Assembly (NCBI RefSeq): GCF_024699925.1
Contig: NZ_JAJOMX010000001.1
Coordinates: forward strand, 1,054,001 to 1,118,000
Direction of reading: 5' to 3'
DNA from: Mesorhizobium sp. J428
Lineage (GTDB): Bacteria; Pseudomonadota; Alphaproteobacteria; Rhizobiales; Rhizobiaceae
Length of the DNA stretch: 64,000 nt
Below the pieces are notes generated by a model. The model did not search any database. It saw only the letters and a program-made list of their open reading frames with translations, and was not told where the DNA came from. Both the position numbers and the translations under genes were made by a program. Positions 35,600 through 44,350 of this stretch are shown piece after piece. How positions within the stretch are numbered: position 1 is the stretch's first letter; each line of letters begins with the position of its first letter.

Positions 35600-37010
35600 T
35601 GATCCCGCAAAACACCCTCAGCAACGAAGCAGCCTGCCTCGCAGCACTGGCGGGATCGTTCCCGCCCGCCGTTCTGCTGACGGGCGCCGACATTCCTGCG
35701 CGCAACCGACACGACACCAGTTATCTGCCGCCCGAGACACCGCTGGCGGTGGTGCGGCCCGGAGAACCTGCTGAGGTGGCTGAGGCAATGCGCCTGTGCG
35801 CCATGCACGGCGTCGCAGTTGTGCCGCAAGGCGGCCTGACAGGTCTCGCCGGCGGCGCGCATCCGATCGCCGGCGCAGTCGTGATCTCACTCGAGCGACT
35901 CTCGGGCATCGAAGAAATCGACGTCGCCGCGTCGACCATGACGGTGCGGGCCGTGCGCCGCTGGAAGTCGTCCAACAGGCGGCCGACGAAGCTGGTTTCT
36001 TCATCCCCCTTGATCTCGGTGCCAGAGGGTCGTGCCAGATCGGCGGAAATATCGGCACGAACGCCGGAGGCAACCGCGTGATCCGCTACGGCATGGCGCG
36101 CGAGATGGTTCTGGGGCTCGAATATGTCCTGAGCGACGGTACCCTGGTTTCCGGCCTGAACAAGATGATCAAGAACAATGCGGGTTACGATCTGAAGCAG
36201 CTTTTCATTGGTTCGGAAGGCACGCTCGGAATCGTCACGCGCGCCGTCCTGCGGATGCAGCCGAAGCCTGGATGTGTGAATGCCGCTCTTTGCGGCATGC
36301 AGTCATATGCCGACGTAGTGGCGTTGCTCGGCGCGGCGCGGCGCGGGCTTGGCCCAATGTTGTCGGCATTCGAGGTGATGTGGGCGGACTACTGGCAGGA
36401 GGCGACGGTTACGGTCGGCGTCCGGTCGCCTATCGCGAGCTCCTACCCATTCTATGTCCTGATCGAGGCACAGGGATTGGCCGAAGAGATTGACGGCCCA
36501 CGTTTCCAGGCGTGGATCGAAGCGCAGTTCCAGGACGATCTCATCGCTGATGCGGCAATCTCGCAGAGCATGCGCGATGTCGCGCATTTCTGGGCGACAC
36601 GCGACGCCTGCTCGGAATTCGGTAGCCGGCTCGGCGCCCATGTGGCATTCGACATCGGCTTGCCGGTCGCCAGGATGGACGATTTCGCGCAAGCCTCCCG
36701 GGCCCGCCTGGCCGGCCAAGTGCCAAACGCGCTCTCGGTGCACTATGGTCATATCGGCGATGGAAACCTGCACATCGTGGCGCTGTCGCGCGGGGCGGTT
36801 ACCCAACCCATGTCGGAAATCGCTGCCATCGTCTATCAGACCGTCCGGGAATTCGGCGGAACGGTGTCGGCGGAACACGGCATCGGCTTATTGAAAAAGC
36901 CCTATCTCGGCTACACCCGCAGCGTCGAGGAGGTTGCCCTGATGCGGCGGATAAAGAAGGCGCTCGATCCGAAGGGAATTCTGAACCCCGGCAAGGTCTT
37001 CGACATCTAG
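35599..37010 (+). pseudogene. GlcD-type FAD-binding 2-hydroxyacid oxidase/dehydrogenase, frameshifted
   Basis: ATG at 35599 (GTG at 35596 also possible) starts a FAD_binding_4 domain (AVVRPGEPAEVAEAMRLCA, VPQGGLTGLAGGA). The frame breaks near 35952: GCCGTGCGCC should read GCCGGTGCGCC, one G missing, and continues as APLEVVQQAADEAGFFIPLDLG. The C-terminal oxidase domain has HYGHIGDGNLHI with the metal His pair and AEHGIGLLKK. The restored protein of ~470 residues is normal for D-2-hydroxyglutarate/D-lactate/glycolate dehydrogenases. It would oxidise a 2-hydroxy acid related to the lyase substrate. It overlaps the lyase gene stop. Confidence 0.85.
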
Positions 37011-37081
37011 GCAGGAACCCGCAGGACACTCGTCGGTATCGCCTGCCTCCGACGTCTTGCCGCGATGCTTTCCCACGCAGG

Positions 37082-37888
37082 TCAGACGATCGTTGAATTG
37101 TCTGCCTCGATCGAGATGCTGCTGGACAATCTCTCAAGGTCGTCAGCGATTGCTGACGCGGCCGATTTCAGAACCGGCGCGTAGCGGGCGCAGGCTTCCT
37201 GTTCGGAGGAAAAGGCCGAGGTGAAGTAGGTCAGACCAAGGCTCGCCAGGACTTTCCCCGATTTGCTGATTATCGGGACAGCGATTGTGTTGGAATTGCG
37301 CGGCTCGACGAGCGAGGAGCGCGTCGCGTAGCCGTTCGCGCGCACCTTTCGCACCAGTCGCGCCAGTTCCGCCGGATGGTGGCTGAGTGCGTTCTCCGGA
37401 TCGTCGGATCGACGCAGCACATCGGTGATGAGTTCGGCGTCCTCGCCCTCGAGAAATGCGAAATAGGCCAGACCCATACCACGAGTCAAAAGGTTCAGGC
37501 GCCGGTTGACCGTGCTGTGGAACGGTGACACCGGACTGTCCGGCACTGTGCTGAAGCGGATGATCACACCGTCATAGTCCGGCAGGGCGATGGCTGTAGG
37601 CCACTTGTGCTTGCGTGTGATGGCGACCGCCCAGGCGCGGCCGGCTTCCACCACCAGGGGCCCCTTGTGGAAGCCGGAGCTGAGCGACGTGACCAGCGCG
37701 CTTACCCTGTAGCCGCCCTCCCTGGCGTCATTCTCGACATAGCCGGCGTCCTCCAGCGTTTTGAGGATTCGCACGAGGGTCGGCTTCGGCAGCTTCGTGC
37801 GCGCATGCAACTGCGCAATCGTGTTGATCGGCTGAAGGTTCAACTCCTGCAGCACGTTCATAGCTCGTTCGATGGCGCGGATGCCCAC
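37082..37888 (-). CDS. IclR family transcriptional regulator
   Basis: An IclR protein: N-terminal winged helix (RAIERAMNVLQELN ... TKLPKPTLVRILKTLEDAGYV) and a GAF-like effector domain with RSSLVEPRNSNTIAVPI and SLGLTYFTSAF. The frame is open to an ATG at 37912, but the GTG at 37888 has GGGAGAAG at good distance and lies just before the family similarity, so it is preferred (268 residues). An inverted repeat at 37912-37926 would then lie in its promoter. It is convergent with the GlcD-type gene and divergent from the DUF6282 gene, which is its likely target. Confidence 0.85.
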   Translation of the reverse strand: MGIRAIERAMNVLQELNLQPINTIAQLHARTKLPKPTLVRILKTLEDAGYVENDAREGGYRVSALVTSLSSGFHKGPLVVEAGRAWAVAITRKHKWPTAIALPDYDGVIIRFSTVPDSPVSPFHSTVNRRLNLLTRGMGLAYFAFLEGEDAELITDVLRRSDDPENALSHHPAELARLVRKVRANGYATRSSLVEPRNSNTIAVPIISKSGKVLASLGLTYFTSAFSSEQEACARYAPVLKSAASAIADDLERLSSSISIEADNSTIV

Positions 37889-37911
37889 GGCTTCTTCTCC
37901 CGGCTGACCCA

Positions 37912-37926
37912 TTCCGTTCTACGGAA
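37912..37926. promoter_or_regulatory. Putative IclR operator
   Basis: TTCCGT-TCT-ACGGAA is a perfect 6-bp inverted repeat with a 3-base spacer, in the gap between the divergent IclR and DUF6282 genes. It has the size and symmetry of known IclR-family sites. Binding is inferred. Confidence 0.5.
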
Positions 37927-37991
37927 CGGCAGGGACTACCGGTTGAGGCGGTGTACCGTCAATCTTTATGCCCTTCGCGGCAGAGAAAAGG

Positions 37992-38947
37992 ATGAATGAC
38001 ATGGCTGCGAATGATCAGGCAAAGCGAAATCGCGAGGAGGTCAGAACGCTGGTCGCGACTGTCGACGACGCACGCGCGGCCCGGCTCCTCAAGGGAGCGC
38101 TCGACCTTCATGTCCATTCCGGCCCGTCGACCATGCCGCGCCAGGTCGACCACTTAGAGGCCGCGCAGGAGGCCGCGGAAGCAGGCATGCGAGCCGTTCT
38201 CTTCAAGGATCATCACTACTCTGTGGCGCCCTTCGTCCCCCTGCTCGATCGAGTGCTCGCCCGGCCGGACTTCGCCATGTTCAGCGGGCTGGTGCTCAAC
38301 AATTCCACCGGCGGGTTCAACCCCTATGTGGTCGATGCACAGCTCAAGATGGGCGCGAAGCTGATCTGGATGCCGACCGCACAGGCGGCCAATCACGTTC
38401 GCAGCGCACATCGCAAGACGCGGCTCGCCTCCAACGTACAGCTGAAGCCCTCCCCCCTGCTCAGCCCGCTCGACCCGCTCGGCAATGTGCTCGACGAGGT
38501 CAAGCAGATCCTCGATTCGATCGCCGAGTTCGATGCGATCCTGTCGTCCGGCCATCTCCATGTCTGGGAGATCTGGAAGCTCTTTGACGAGGCGCGCTCC
38601 CGCGGCGTCAAGCGGCTGCTGATCAACCACCCTAGTACGGGCTCCACTTCAGCTACGAAGACATCAGCGACCTCGCGCGCCTTGGTGCTGTGGTCGAGCA
38701 GTCGGCTGGCCTCTACATAGACTCCCGCTTCAACACCTATTCGCCGCAGGAACTGAAGGAGCACATCGAGGCCGCCGGCGTCGAACACTCCTCGATCGGC
38801 TCTGACCTTGGCCAGGTAGACAATCCAACCCCAGTCGAAGGCATGCGCCAGGCAATCAAGCTCTGCCTCGCGCTTGGTTTCAGCGACGACGACGTGCGCA
38901 TGATGGTCGCCACCAATCCGGCTAGACTGGTCGGGCTCGACGGCTGA
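37992..38947 (+). pseudogene. DUF6282 amidohydrolase-like protein, frameshifted
   Basis: ATG at 37992 or, better spaced to AAAAGG, 38001. The chain shows GALDLHVHSGPS, LFKDHHYSV and SSGHLHVWE, a set of His residues arranged as in metal-dependent hydrolases of the amidohydrolase superfamily. After INHP the frame breaks at 38633-38636 (one base missing in CCTAGTACGG) and continues as YGLHFSYEDISDLARLGAVVEQ to the stop at 38947. The total of ~317 residues fits the DUF6282 family, which has no established reaction. It is divergent from the IclR gene and lies directly before a quinone oxidoreductase. Confidence 0.75.
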
Positions 38948-38952
38948 GCAAC

Positions 38953-39975
38953 ATGCGTGTGATTGAGATCGCCAAGCCGGGCGGGCCGGAGGTCCTTCGT
39001 CTCGTCGAGCGAGAGATTCCGCAACCGGGCGCAGGCGAGGTGCTCATCCGGGTCGTGGCCGCCGGCGTCAACCGGCCCGACGTCCAGCAGCGCCGTGGCC
39101 TATATCCGGCGCCGCCCGGCGCCACCGATATCCCGGGCCTCGATGTGGCCGGCATCGTTCATGCGACCGGCCCCGGGGTTGACGATCTTGAAGTCGGCAA
39201 CTCCGTCTGCGCCTTGGTCAATGGCGGCGGCTATGCCGAGTTCTGCATGGTGCCTGCAGTACAGTGCATGCCGGTGCCGCGTGGCATGAGTTTCGTCCAG
39301 GCAGCGTCTCTTCCGGAGGTTTTCTTCACAGCCTGGAACAACATCGTCTGGCTCGCCCGGCTCGGGCGCGGCGAGACATTGCTTGTCCATGGCGGCACCA
39401 GCGGCGTCGGCATGGCAGCCATCCAGATCGCCCGACAGCTTTTCGATGCGCGCGTCCTCGCGACCGCCGGCAGCGAGGAGAAGCGCGCCGTGTGCCGCGA
39501 CATTGGCACGGAAGCCGCCTTTGACTACAGGGGCGAATGGGATATCGGCATCCGAAAGCATCTGTCGGGATCGGGCGTCGACATCATTCTCGACGGACAG
39601 GCCGGCCCGGCAACCCAGCGCCAACTCGACCTCCTCAACGAAGACGGTCGGCTGGTCTTCATCGCCAGCCACCAGGGCGAGTTCGCGCAGATCAACATGC
39701 GCCAACTTGTTCGCCGCAGGCTGACCGTGACGGGCTCGACGCTCAGGCCGCGGCCGGCAGACTACAAGGGCCGACTCGCGCGCGAACTGGTCGCACATGT
39801 CTGGCCCTTGCTGGAAAACGGACGGATCACGACGCGCATCCATGCGGCCGTGCCCTTCGAAGATGTCCGAGCTGCGCACACAATACTCGATGAGAACATG
39901 CAGATCGGAAAGGTCGTGCTGGTGGTCGACCCCGATCTCTCCGGCAGCGTGCCTGTTCGGCGGGACGCTGCCTGA
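38953..39975 (+). CDS. NAD(P)H-quinone oxidoreductase family protein (zinc-free MDR)
   Basis: A 340-residue medium-chain reductase of the quinone oxidoreductase/PIG3 type: GVNRPDVQQRRGLYPAPPGA, PGLDVAGIV, the nucleotide-binding VHGGTSGVGMAAIQIA and the terminal TILDENMQIGKVVLVV. The zinc ligands of alcohol dehydrogenases are absent. It starts five bases after the DUF6282 stop, in the same direction, so the two are probably co-transcribed under the IclR protein. It may reduce an enone or quinone intermediate. Confidence 0.88.
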   Translation: MRVIEIAKPGGPEVLRLVEREIPQPGAGEVLIRVVAAGVNRPDVQQRRGLYPAPPGATDIPGLDVAGIVHATGPGVDDLEVGNSVCALVNGGGYAEFCMVPAVQCMPVPRGMSFVQAASLPEVFFTAWNNIVWLARLGRGETLLVHGGTSGVGMAAIQIARQLFDARVLATAGSEEKRAVCRDIGTEAAFDYRGEWDIGIRKHLSGSGVDIILDGQAGPATQRQLDLLNEDGRLVFIASHQGEFAQINMRQLVRRRLTVTGSTLRPRPADYKGRLARELVAHVWPLLENGRITTRIHAAVPFEDVRAAHTILDENMQIGKVVLVVDPDLSGSVPVRRDAA

Positions 39976-39989
39976 CCCCGTGTGGCGCA

Positions 39990-40011
39990 GCCGGGCGGCG
40001 TTCCGCCCGGC
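39990..40011. terminator. Bidirectional terminator hairpin
   Basis: GCCGGGCGG (39990-39998), loop CGTT, CCGCCCGGC (40003-40011): a perfect 9-bp GC stem with a tetraloop in the 44-bp gap between the convergent quinone reductase and cupin genes. The T run on either side is weak, but stem and position make a shared terminator likely. Confidence 0.65.
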
Positions 40012-40019
40012 CAACCTTA

Positions 40020-40931
40020 TCATTGGCCGGGCATCGGATAATCGGCCTCATTCAAAACCCAGCCCGGCTTCAGCGAGAAATCCATCCGCGGCGGCGCGAA
40101 GATGTCGACGAGTTGGTTGACGCCCTCGCCTTCTGCGGTCGTCGTATGGATCGATGGCGGCGGGATGACGCAAATCGAAGGTGACTCGCAGAACAGGTGT
40201 TCGTCCTCGCGCCAGGCGTTCATGTTGGTCGTCCACGGCCAGCGAAGATGATGGGTGAACGAGCCGCTCAGCGCCAGCGAACATTGCTCGAAATCGTCGT
40301 GATGGTGCGGCGAGACCTTGTCGCGAGCGCGTGGGCCTATCCGCGGCGTCAGATAGTTGATCATGAAGGTCGCACAACGGTAGATGCGCCCGAAGCGCGA
40401 CGGATCCTCCGGCACATCCAGCGTATACCACCTCACCCTGAAACCGCCAGGAGGCTCGGGCCAGGGCTGAAAGCTCGGCACGTTGGGATGCGTCCCGCGA
40501 AAGGACTCGGCGTTGGATGCCGCGTCGGCCATGTCCTGCGACTTTGGCGTGAACAGCCTGACCAAAGTCCCGCCTGTCAGCATGCGAATCGAACTTTTCC
40601 CTGGCGGCACGAAGGCCACCGAATACCCTGGCACGAAAGTTGTGCCGTCGGCGGTGATGATTTCCACGCGAGTCTCTGCATCCGGCACGATCACGGCATA
40701 CTCGTCGGGCTGGTCTGTGCGAGCAAAGACGCCACCTTCGGCAGCTTGGCTATAGGCGACGACGAAGTTCTGGCCGCGACTGATCCAGGTCTTGCCGTTT
40801 GCGTCGTTCTGTTGCGGCGCCGTCTCGTAGAAGAGCGCCAGTTCCGACCCGAAGAAGCTCTCGTGCATTCGCACTGGCGTCGGCTGGGCACTGCTGGCCA
40901 GGGTGGATCGCGGGTCGCTACGGTCGTACAT
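40020..40931 (-). CDS. Cupin-domain protein
   Basis: A 303-residue bicupin-like protein. The C-terminal half has SPHHHDDFEQCSLALSGSF and, later, ICVIPPPSIHTT, which supply the His/Glu metal ligands of a cupin barrel; the N-terminal half is a degenerate barrel (GYSVAFVPPGKSSIRML). No close enzyme family is recognised. It follows 44 bp after the beta-keto acid cleavage enzyme gene in the same direction. A dioxygenase or isomerase role in the same pathway is possible but not shown. Confidence 0.72.
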   Translation of the reverse strand: MYDRSDPRSTLASSAQPTPVRMHESFFGSELALFYETAPQQNDANGKTWISRGQNFVVAYSQAAEGGVFARTDQPDEYAVIVPDAETRVEIITADGTTFVPGYSVAFVPPGKSSIRMLTGGTLVRLFTPKSQDMADAASNAESFRGTHPNVPSFQPWPEPPGGFRVRWYTLDVPEDPSRFGRIYRCATFMINYLTPRIGPRARDKVSPHHHDDFEQCSLALSGSFTHHLRWPWTTNMNAWREDEHLFCESPSICVIPPPSIHTTTAEGEGVNQLVDIFAPPRMDFSLKPGWVLNEADYPMPGQ

Positions 40932-40975
40932 GGTTGCCTCCTTCTGGTATGTCTTGCGGCTTGCACATGGAAGCG

Positions 40976-41868
40976 TCAGGCCGGCTTTGGTGCCTGCTTT
41001 TTCAGACCGAGAATGTCCCGCGCCTCGCCGGCCGTGGCGATGCGGCCGCCGAGGTCACGAACCATTCGAACAGCCTTCGCAACGAGCGCCGCATTGCTTT
41101 CAGCGAGCACGCCCTTCTCGAGATAGATGTTGTCTTCAAGCCCGACGCGCACATGGCCACCGAGCAGCCAGCTCTGCGCCAGCATGGGAAATTCCCAGCG
41201 GCCTACGCCGAACGCGCTCCACGGCGCCGCAGGCGGTAGAAGCGACTTCTATGCATAAGCGTTTCCGGGGACGCGATCGCGCCGTAGCGGACGCCAAGCA
41301 CGATCTGGAACAGCGTCGACGGATCCAACCTCCCCTGTTGGATGAAGTGGTTGCCCAACTGGATGTCACCGCTGTCGAACACCTCCAGCTCCGGCTTCAC
41401 GCCCGCCTCGGTGATGAGTTCGGCCATGATCGCGAGATTGGCCGGTGTGTTGATGACGACCGAACTGCCCGAATACATCGTGTTCAGATCGAGGCTGCAC
41501 AGCTCCGGCCGCAGCGACCTAACGTGTGCCACCCGGGGCTCGGGCCGCATCAGCGTGGTTCCCGGCGCGGCGACGCTGGGATCGGCCTCGCTCGGCACGA
41601 AGCGCTGGCCGGGCCCCGTGGTCAGGTTGATCACCATGTCCTCGTCCGCGGCGCGCAGACGCTCCACCACCTCGCGGTAGTGCGCCAGATCCATGCTCGG
41701 GCGCCCGTCCGGATGACGAACATGGATATGGACGATCGCAGCCCCGGCGCGGGCAGCACCGATGCACGCATCGGCGATCTGCTCCGGCGTGACCGGCAGA
41801 TACGGTGTCTGCTCCGGCGTCGTGATATTGCCGGTGACGGCACAACTGATGATGGTCGGATTTGCCAA
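40976..41868 (-). pseudogene. Beta-keto acid cleavage enzyme (BKACE, DUF849), frameshifted
   Basis: The N-terminal part reads NPTIISCAVTGNITTPEQTP, AGAAIVHIHVR and DLNTMYSGSS, typical of the zinc TIM-barrel BKACE family that splits a 3-keto acid with acetyl-CoA. After GVRYGAIASPETLMH the frame is lost near 41225-41235, where one base is missing. It resumes as [20 protein letters not shown] and [12 protein letters not shown] down to 40976. The restored length of ~297 residues is normal. The start is unclear: TTG at 41868 fits the family start, the only ATG is at 41928. It is divergent from an HpcH aldolase gene. Confidence 0.8.
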
Positions 41869-41946
41869 GGAGACGGCTTTCTCTGCGTGTGAATGCTGAC
41901 GGGCGCATGCGTGGCGCCTTGCTCGCACCCGTGTCCCCGCAAGGGC

Positions 41947-41966
41947 AACGCCGACGCGTCGGCGTT
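41947..41966. promoter_or_regulatory. Perfect 20-bp palindrome in a divergent promoter region
   Basis: AACGCCGACGCGTCGGCGTT is perfectly self-complementary. It lies in the ~206-bp gap between the divergent BKACE (-) and aldolase (+) genes, followed by a second, interrupted repeat (TTTCGC at 41965-41970 ... GCGAAA at 42001-42006). It could be an operator with LacI-like symmetry. No cognate regulator gene is adjacent; IclR at 37 kb is the nearest. Confidence 0.5.
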
Positions 41967-42074
41967 TCGCGTCGGGAAACGGGGAAGACGCGTTCCGACC
42001 TGCGAAATGACCCCTGTTCGGGGACCATTGATACCCACGCAGCCGATAGAAGGGGCCGTTCAGTTGGAAACGCT

Positions 42075-42849
42075 ATGATCGAAAACCGCCCCGCCTTCAC
42101 GACATTCCGTGAAAGACTCGTGACCAGGAAACGGCTGCTTGGGACGTTCCTCAAGCTGCCGACGACGCAGGTGATCGAGATCCTCGGGACTCTCGGCTAT
42201 GACTTCGTCATCATCGACCAGGAGCATGCCGCGCTCGACCGCAACATTACGGACCTGATGATCTTCGCCGCGCGCGCCGCCAATATCGCGCCGATCGTCC
42301 GGATACCGGAATTCACCGAATCCCTTATCCTGAGCGCACTGGATTCGGGCGCCATGGGAATCATGGTTCCACACGTGACCTCGATCGAGAAGGCACAAGC
42401 AATCGCGCGCAGCGCCCGGGCATAAGGGTGGCAGCCGTGGCTTTGCCGGGCTCACCCGCGCCGGCCGATGGGGCAGTGTGGGTGCGGTCGCCCATATGGC
42501 TGCGCAGGATTCGCAGGTGGCAGTGATCGCGATGATAGAGGATCAGGACGCCGCACCCGCGGCTGGCGACATCGCGCGGGTTGACGGTATCGACGCGCTC
42601 TTCATCGGGCGCGGCGATCTCACTGCGTCCTTTGGCGACGATCCGCAGGCAGGACCAAAGGTGGCGGAAATCAGCCGGCGCGTCGCCGCGGCGGCACGGG
42701 AAGCACACGTCCCACTGATGATGTTGCCCACCGGGCGATCCGATTTCGAGTTTGCCACGGGACTTGGGGCAACGGCTCTGGCCTTTTCCAGCGATCATGG
42801 CTTTATCCGTTCCGCAGCCGCGGCCGTCATCAAGGATTATGCCGGCTGA
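42075..42849 (+). pseudogene. HpcH/HpaI family aldolase, frameshifted
   Basis: ATG at 42075 after GGAAA. The class II 2-dehydro-3-deoxy-type aldolase core is clear: GTFLKLPTTQVIEILGTLG, FVIIDQEHAALDRN, SGAMGIMVPHV. After SAR the frame is lost at CGGG (42417-42420), where one extra G fits, and resumes as HKGGSRGFAGLTRAGRWG with GRGDLTASFGDD to 42849. The joined protein of ~257 residues is normal. It would split a 4-hydroxy-2-keto acid to pyruvate (or glyoxylate) and an aldehyde. It is divergent from the BKACE gene and followed by an SDR gene. Confidence 0.83.
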
Positions 42850-42943
42850 CGCCGGGACAGATGCACAGGGAAGAGGCGCGCCGCCATGCAAGGTGGCACG
42901 AGACACCGGGCGGACCGGTGAGGCGCCGGGAGGAATGCAATCG

Positions 42944-43705
42944 ATGGCAGCTATCGAAGTTTCCGCGCTCGCCGTGCCGCGCACGGTCTTGGTAACAGGT
43001 GGCAGCGGTGGTATCGGCCGGGCCGTGTCGGCCCGTCTGGCGAAACTGGGATCCCGGGTGGCGGTCGGCTACCACAGCCGGAGCGACGCCGCTGAGGAGG
43101 TCGTATCCAGCCTGCACGGAGACGGGCACATCGCCATCCGCATCTCGATCGAGGATCCTGCGTCGATCGCACACGCAAAGGCGTTGCTCGAGGAACGCTA
43201 TGGATATCTGGACGCATTGGTGAATTCGGGTGGCGCTACGACGCCGGTTTCGGCCAACGATCTGGATGCGCTGACCGATGAGATCTTCGACCGCGCGGTT
43301 TTGCTCAATCTGCGAGGACCGTTTGCAGTGATCCGGGCAATGCGTCCACTGCTTGAACGCGGTGAGAACGCCGCCATCGTCAACATCTCGTCCATCGCGG
43401 CGCGCACCGGTGTCGGCAGCAGCCTCGCCTATCTCGCCGCGAAAGGTGGTCTCGACTCGCTTACTGTCGCGCTCGCGAAGGTGTTGGCGCCCAAGGTGCG
43501 CGTCTTTTCGGTATCGCCGGCCGGAGTGGACACGGACTTCGTACCCAACCGGACCCGCGAGCAGCTCGAACGGACGGCGGAGAAGTTTCCGCTTCGCCGA
43601 GTCACTGTCCCGGACGATGTCGCTCGGGCAGTGGCAGCGTGTATCGTCAGTCTCACGAGCTCGACCGGGATCATCGTCCCCGTAGATGAGGGACGTCACC
43701 TCTAG
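42944..43705 (+). CDS. SDR family oxidoreductase
   Basis: A 253-residue short-chain dehydrogenase: LVTGGSGGIGRAV for the cofactor, NSGGA, NISSIAARTG with the catalytic Ser and YLAAKGG with Tyr-x3-Lys. The ATG at 42944 has GGGAGGA nine bases upstream; an ATG at 42935 directly abuts that site and is less likely. It follows the aldolase gene by 94 bp. FabG-like sequence gives no substrate; reduction or oxidation of an aldolase-related hydroxy or keto acid is likely from context. Confidence 0.87.
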   Translation: MAAIEVSALAVPRTVLVTGGSGGIGRAVSARLAKLGSRVAVGYHSRSDAAEEVVSSLHGDGHIAIRISIEDPASIAHAKALLEERYGYLDALVNSGGATTPVSANDLDALTDEIFDRAVLLNLRGPFAVIRAMRPLLERGENAAIVNISSIAARTGVGSSLAYLAAKGGLDSLTVALAKVLAPKVRVFSVSPAGVDTDFVPNRTREQLERTAEKFPLRRVTVPDDVARAVAACIVSLTSSTGIIVPVDEGRHL

Positions 43706-43780
43706 GGCCGTCGGTATCGGGCGAACGCGAGACCCCTGGTGGTAGGCTGACGAATTGGAAAGCGAAAGTAAGGGAGGAGA

Positions 43781-43873
43781 ATGCCGATGACGATCATGTA
43801 CCGGAAGACTGCCCGGCACCTGCCTCTCTTTGTCGGGCGCGATGCACCGCCAGCACGGGGGCTACTCCGGTGA
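43781..43873 (+). CDS. Small leader ORF coupled to tctB
   Basis: A 30-codon frame with the strongest ribosome binding site of the neighbourhood (AGGGAGGAG, 43771-43779). It starts ATG at 43781 (MPMTIMYRKTARHLPLF...) and ends in a TGA that overlaps the GTG start of the tctB gene (GTGA, 43870-43873). The peptide is basic and matches nothing I know. It may be a leader peptide for translational coupling, or the stump of a deleted binding-protein gene, since tctC normally heads such operons and here lies at the far end. Confidence 0.5.
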   Translation: MPMTIMYRKTARHLPLFVGRDAPPARGLLR

Positions 43874-44328
43874 AGGCAAATCAGGACGTTACCCTCGGGA
43901 TCTTCTTCGCGGTGGTCGGTATCGTCGCCGGCGCGATCGCGCTTAGCTATCCGATTGGCACGCCGAGCCGCATGGGGCCGGGCTTCTTTCCGGTGATCAT
44001 TGCCGTTCTGCTGACGCTGACCGGCGGCGCCGTCCTTCTCCGTGCCCGCCGTGCAGGCTCCCTATCCATCGAGTCGGTAACCTGGCGGCCCGTTGTCCTC
44101 GTCCCGATGATGGTGGTCCTATTCGCCGTTCTGATCGAACCTTTGGGCCTGCCGCTCGCGATCTTCGTTCTGCTTGTCGGCACGGCCGCCTCGAGCGTGC
44201 AGTTCGAAATCAGGTGGAAGGCCGCGGCGGGTGCAGCCTTGTTCTCGGCTGTCTGCGCCATCGTATTCGTCAAGGTGCTCGGTCTGCCGATCCCTCTTGC
44301 AGGCAGCTGGCTGCCGTTTTCAGGCTGA
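43870..44328 (+). CDS. Tripartite tricarboxylate transporter small membrane protein (TctB)
   Basis: A 152-residue protein with four hydrophobic segments and the TctB motif MGPGFFPVIIAVLL. It starts at GTG 43870, overlapping the stop of the small upstream frame. The large permease follows after 22 bp and the binding protein 2.3 kb further on, so this is a second tripartite system, separate from that at 31-34 kb. Confidence 0.86.
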   Translation: MKANQDVTLGIFFAVVGIVAGAIALSYPIGTPSRMGPGFFPVIIAVLLTLTGGAVLLRARRAGSLSIESVTWRPVVLVPMMVVLFAVLIEPLGLPLAIFVLLVGTAASSVQFEIRWKAAAGAALFSAVCAIVFVKVLGLPIPLAGSWLPFSG

Positions 44329-44350
44329 TCCAACACGCCGGGAGGGCACG

